NCBI GenBank assembly: GCA_937859005.1
Contig: CALLYR010000588.1
Coordinates: forward strand, 1-7,706
DNA length: 7,706 nt
Direction: 5' to 3'
From: an uncultured Paracoccus sp.
GTDB taxonomy: Bacteria > Pseudomonadota > Alphaproteobacteria > Rhodobacterales > Rhodobacteraceae
Both the position numbers and the translations under genes were made by a program. This document shows positions 6,632-7,706 of this stretch, in pieces; position 1 is the first letter of the stretch; every line of letters begins with the position of its first letter. Below the pieces are notes generated by a model, which saw nothing but the letters and a program-made list of their open reading frames with translations, was not told the DNA's origin and searched no databases.

Positions 6632-6708
6632 GCAGGGGCTCCGGCAATTTCAACCTGCCTAGCAAATGGTTCGAAGGATTGGCAAGGCGACGGTGCCTGC
6701 GCGCGCGG

Positions 6709-7359
6709 TCAGCCGCCGGGCCGTATCCCGTCCGGCGGCGCCGCCCGGATGGCTGACGACGACAGGCCCGACATCGGCACATTGACCAGCACCCAGGCGG
6801 GCGGAGGCGTCACCGCCAGCACGGCGGCGCGAAATTCGGGCAGCCGGGCCGCGGCCATGATGCGGGCCGCGCGGGAATTGCGCGCCGCCGTGCGCGTCCC
6901 CGGCCGGGCGATCACCCCGATCGGCACCCGCGCGGCGATTTCCCGCCAGCGGTCCCAGCGGTCGAACTGGACCAGATTGTCCGATCCCATCAGCCAGACG
7001 AAGCGGGCGCCGGGCCAGCGGCGCTGCAATGCCGCGATGGTGTCGGCGGTCATGCGGGTGCCCAGCCGCGCCTCGATTCCCGTCACGATGACGCGGGGGT
7101 CATGCAGCAGGCGGTGCGCCCGCCCGTCCAGCGGCGCAGGCCCATGCGCCTTCAGGGGGTTGCCGGGACTGACCAGCCACCACACCCGGTCCAGCGCGAA
7201 CCGGCGCAGCGCCATTTCCGTGATATGGACATGACCCGCATGGGCGGGGTCGAACGAACCGCCCAGCAACCCGATCCGCTGACCCGGCAGGGCGAATGGC
7301 CGGTCCGGGGATGCCGCCGACCCACCGGAATCCGCGGCAGGATCAGCCCTTGCCGTCAT
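6709..7359 (-). CDS. nadD: Nicotinate-nucleotide adenylyltransferase NadD
   Basis: Adenylates nicotinate mononucleotide to deamido-NAD in NAD synthesis, in the cytosol. The 216-residue product carries the nucleotidyltransferase signature GGSFDPAHAGH (33-43, the GxFDPxHxGH type), the WWLVSPGNPLK segment, GSDNLVQFDRW(DRWREIA), typical of NadD, and the C-terminal SSSAIR (200-205) corresponding to the ISST-x-IR motif. The start is uncertain. The ATG at 7357-7359 is the nearest start to the core and gives 23 residues before LPGQRIGLLGGSFDP, but has only a weak ribosome site; it overlaps the preceding skp gene by 17 bp, which suggests coupling. A far upstream ATG at 7593 would add 78 arginine/proline-rich residues read through skp in another frame and is rejected. 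In many alphaproteobacteria nadD lies beside proA and rsfS, so this position in an envelope cluster is notable. Confidence 0.93.
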   Translation of the reverse strand: MTARADPAADSGGSAASPDRPFALPGQRIGLLGGSFDPAHAGHVHITEMALRRFALDRVWWLVSPGNPLKAHGPAPLDGRAHRLLHDPRVIVTGIEARLGTRMTADTIAALQRRWPGARFVWLMGSDNLVQFDRWDRWREIAARVPIGVIARPGTRTAARNSRAARIMAAARLPEFRAAVLAVTPPPAWVLVNVPMSGLSSSAIRAAPPDGIRPGG

Positions 7360-7706
7360 CCGGCGCAAGCCCGTCGGCGGCAGAGGGCGCGGCAGCCGGG
7401 GCAGGTGCCGCAGAAGGTTCGGGCGCGGGATTGCCGCCTGTTTCCGGGCTTGCCGCATCTGCGCCCGGTTCCGCCGCAGCCGGGGATTGCCCTGCTGGCG
7501 CAAGGGCCGGGGAAATCCCGCCCGACTCCTCCTGCGCCTTGCCGTCCGCCGGTCCAGGGCCACCCGCCGTTCCGCGGATGATCTGCGCGCCATCGCCCAG
7601 TTCGGCGTCCAGCCGCGCGATCAGCGCCTGCGTCATGTCGATGCGCTCGTCGGAAAACAGCACCGTCCGCTGGTCCAGCACGACCAGCGCGCCGCGCTCG
7701 CCCATC
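7343..7706 (-). CDS. skp: Skp/OmpH family periplasmic chaperone, C-terminal part only
   Basis: C-terminal fragment of an OmpH/Skp-like protein, a trimeric periplasmic chaperone that keeps unfolded outer-membrane proteins soluble on the way to the BAM complex; the gene enters from the right edge. The visible frame is open from 7706 to the TGA at 7343-7345. Its first 40 or so residues, GERGALVVLDQRTVLFSDERIDMTQALIARLD, match the end of the conserved OmpH domain (helix, beta hairpin, then the D-x-T-x-x-[IL]-I helix). The remaining roughly 74 residues are rich in alanine, proline, glycine and glutamate and are probably disordered. The ATG at the edge is almost certainly an internal methionine, not the start. 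Order skp-(nadD)-fabZ-lpxA fits alphaproteobacterial clusters, in which bamA and rseP usually lie further upstream. The call rests on a short segment plus context. Confidence 0.75.
   Translation of the reverse strand, partial: MGERGALVVLDQRTVLFSDERIDMTQALIARLDAELGDGAQIIRGTAGGPGPADGKAQEESGGISPALAPAGQSPAAAEPGADAASPETGGNPAPEPSAAPAPAAAPSAADGLAPDDGKG

Noticed and set aside
5744..7234. 496-residue plus-strand open frame across lpxA, fabZ and nadD
   Set aside because: It is antisense to three genes with strong family motifs; its translation is low-complexity and resembles no family. Long antisense frames are expected at this GC content.
1..7706. Mobile elements, CRISPR arrays, tRNA/rRNA, restriction or defence genes
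   Set aside because: No transposase, repeat array, structural RNA or defence-like domain is visible. Nearly all sequence is accounted for by core genes and one intergenic region.

Overview
The window looks like chromosome from a GC-rich alphaproteobacterium, most likely of the Rhodobacteraceae (Paracoccus-like; the genus is a guess). The reasons are very high GC, the gene order skp-fabZ-lpxA-lpxI-lpxB, use of LpxI instead of LpxH for lipid A synthesis, a long-form PstC with an N-terminal extension, and an alphaproteobacterial style Pho box. Everything identifiable is core metabolism. I see no mobile element, CRISPR array, tRNA or rRNA, and no convincing new multi-gene system.

Left part (1-1963, minus strand): the start of the high-affinity phosphate uptake operon. 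pstS (periplasmic phosphate-binding protein) is followed after 68 bp by pstC (permease), which runs off the left edge. A perfect 10-bp GC stem-loop sits between them. Upstream of pstS is a 299-bp divergent intergenic region (1964-2262) with a good Pho box candidate at 2019-2036 and a hairpin followed by a T-run pointing the other way at 2051-2097.

Middle part (2263-3384, plus strand): a two-gene unit. It has a TSUP/TauE-SafE-type membrane permease (GTG start, broken in this sequence by a one-base frameshift near 2644) and, 2 bp after it, a small RidA/YoaB-like protein. The unit converges tail-to-tail with lpxB, overlapping it by 17 bp.

Right part (3368-7706, minus strand): an envelope-biogenesis cluster read right to left: the 3' end of skp/ompH, nadD, fabZ, lpxA, lpxI, lpxB. 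The genes are tightly packed: skp/nadD overlap 17 bp, fabZ/lpxA 8 bp, lpxA/lpxI 4 bp, and there is a 46-bp gap before lpxB. FabZ supplies the hydroxyacyl-ACP dehydratase step that competes with LpxA for (R)-3-hydroxyacyl-ACP. LpxA, LpxI and LpxB catalyse steps from UDP-GlcNAc to the lipid A disaccharide, and Skp chaperones outer-membrane proteins. nadD (NAD synthesis) is an unexpected member. lpxI, like the permease gene, carries a one-base frameshift in a GC-rich stretch. Two such lesions in 7.7 kb, one in a gene expected to be essential, make sequencing or assembly error the leading explanation.
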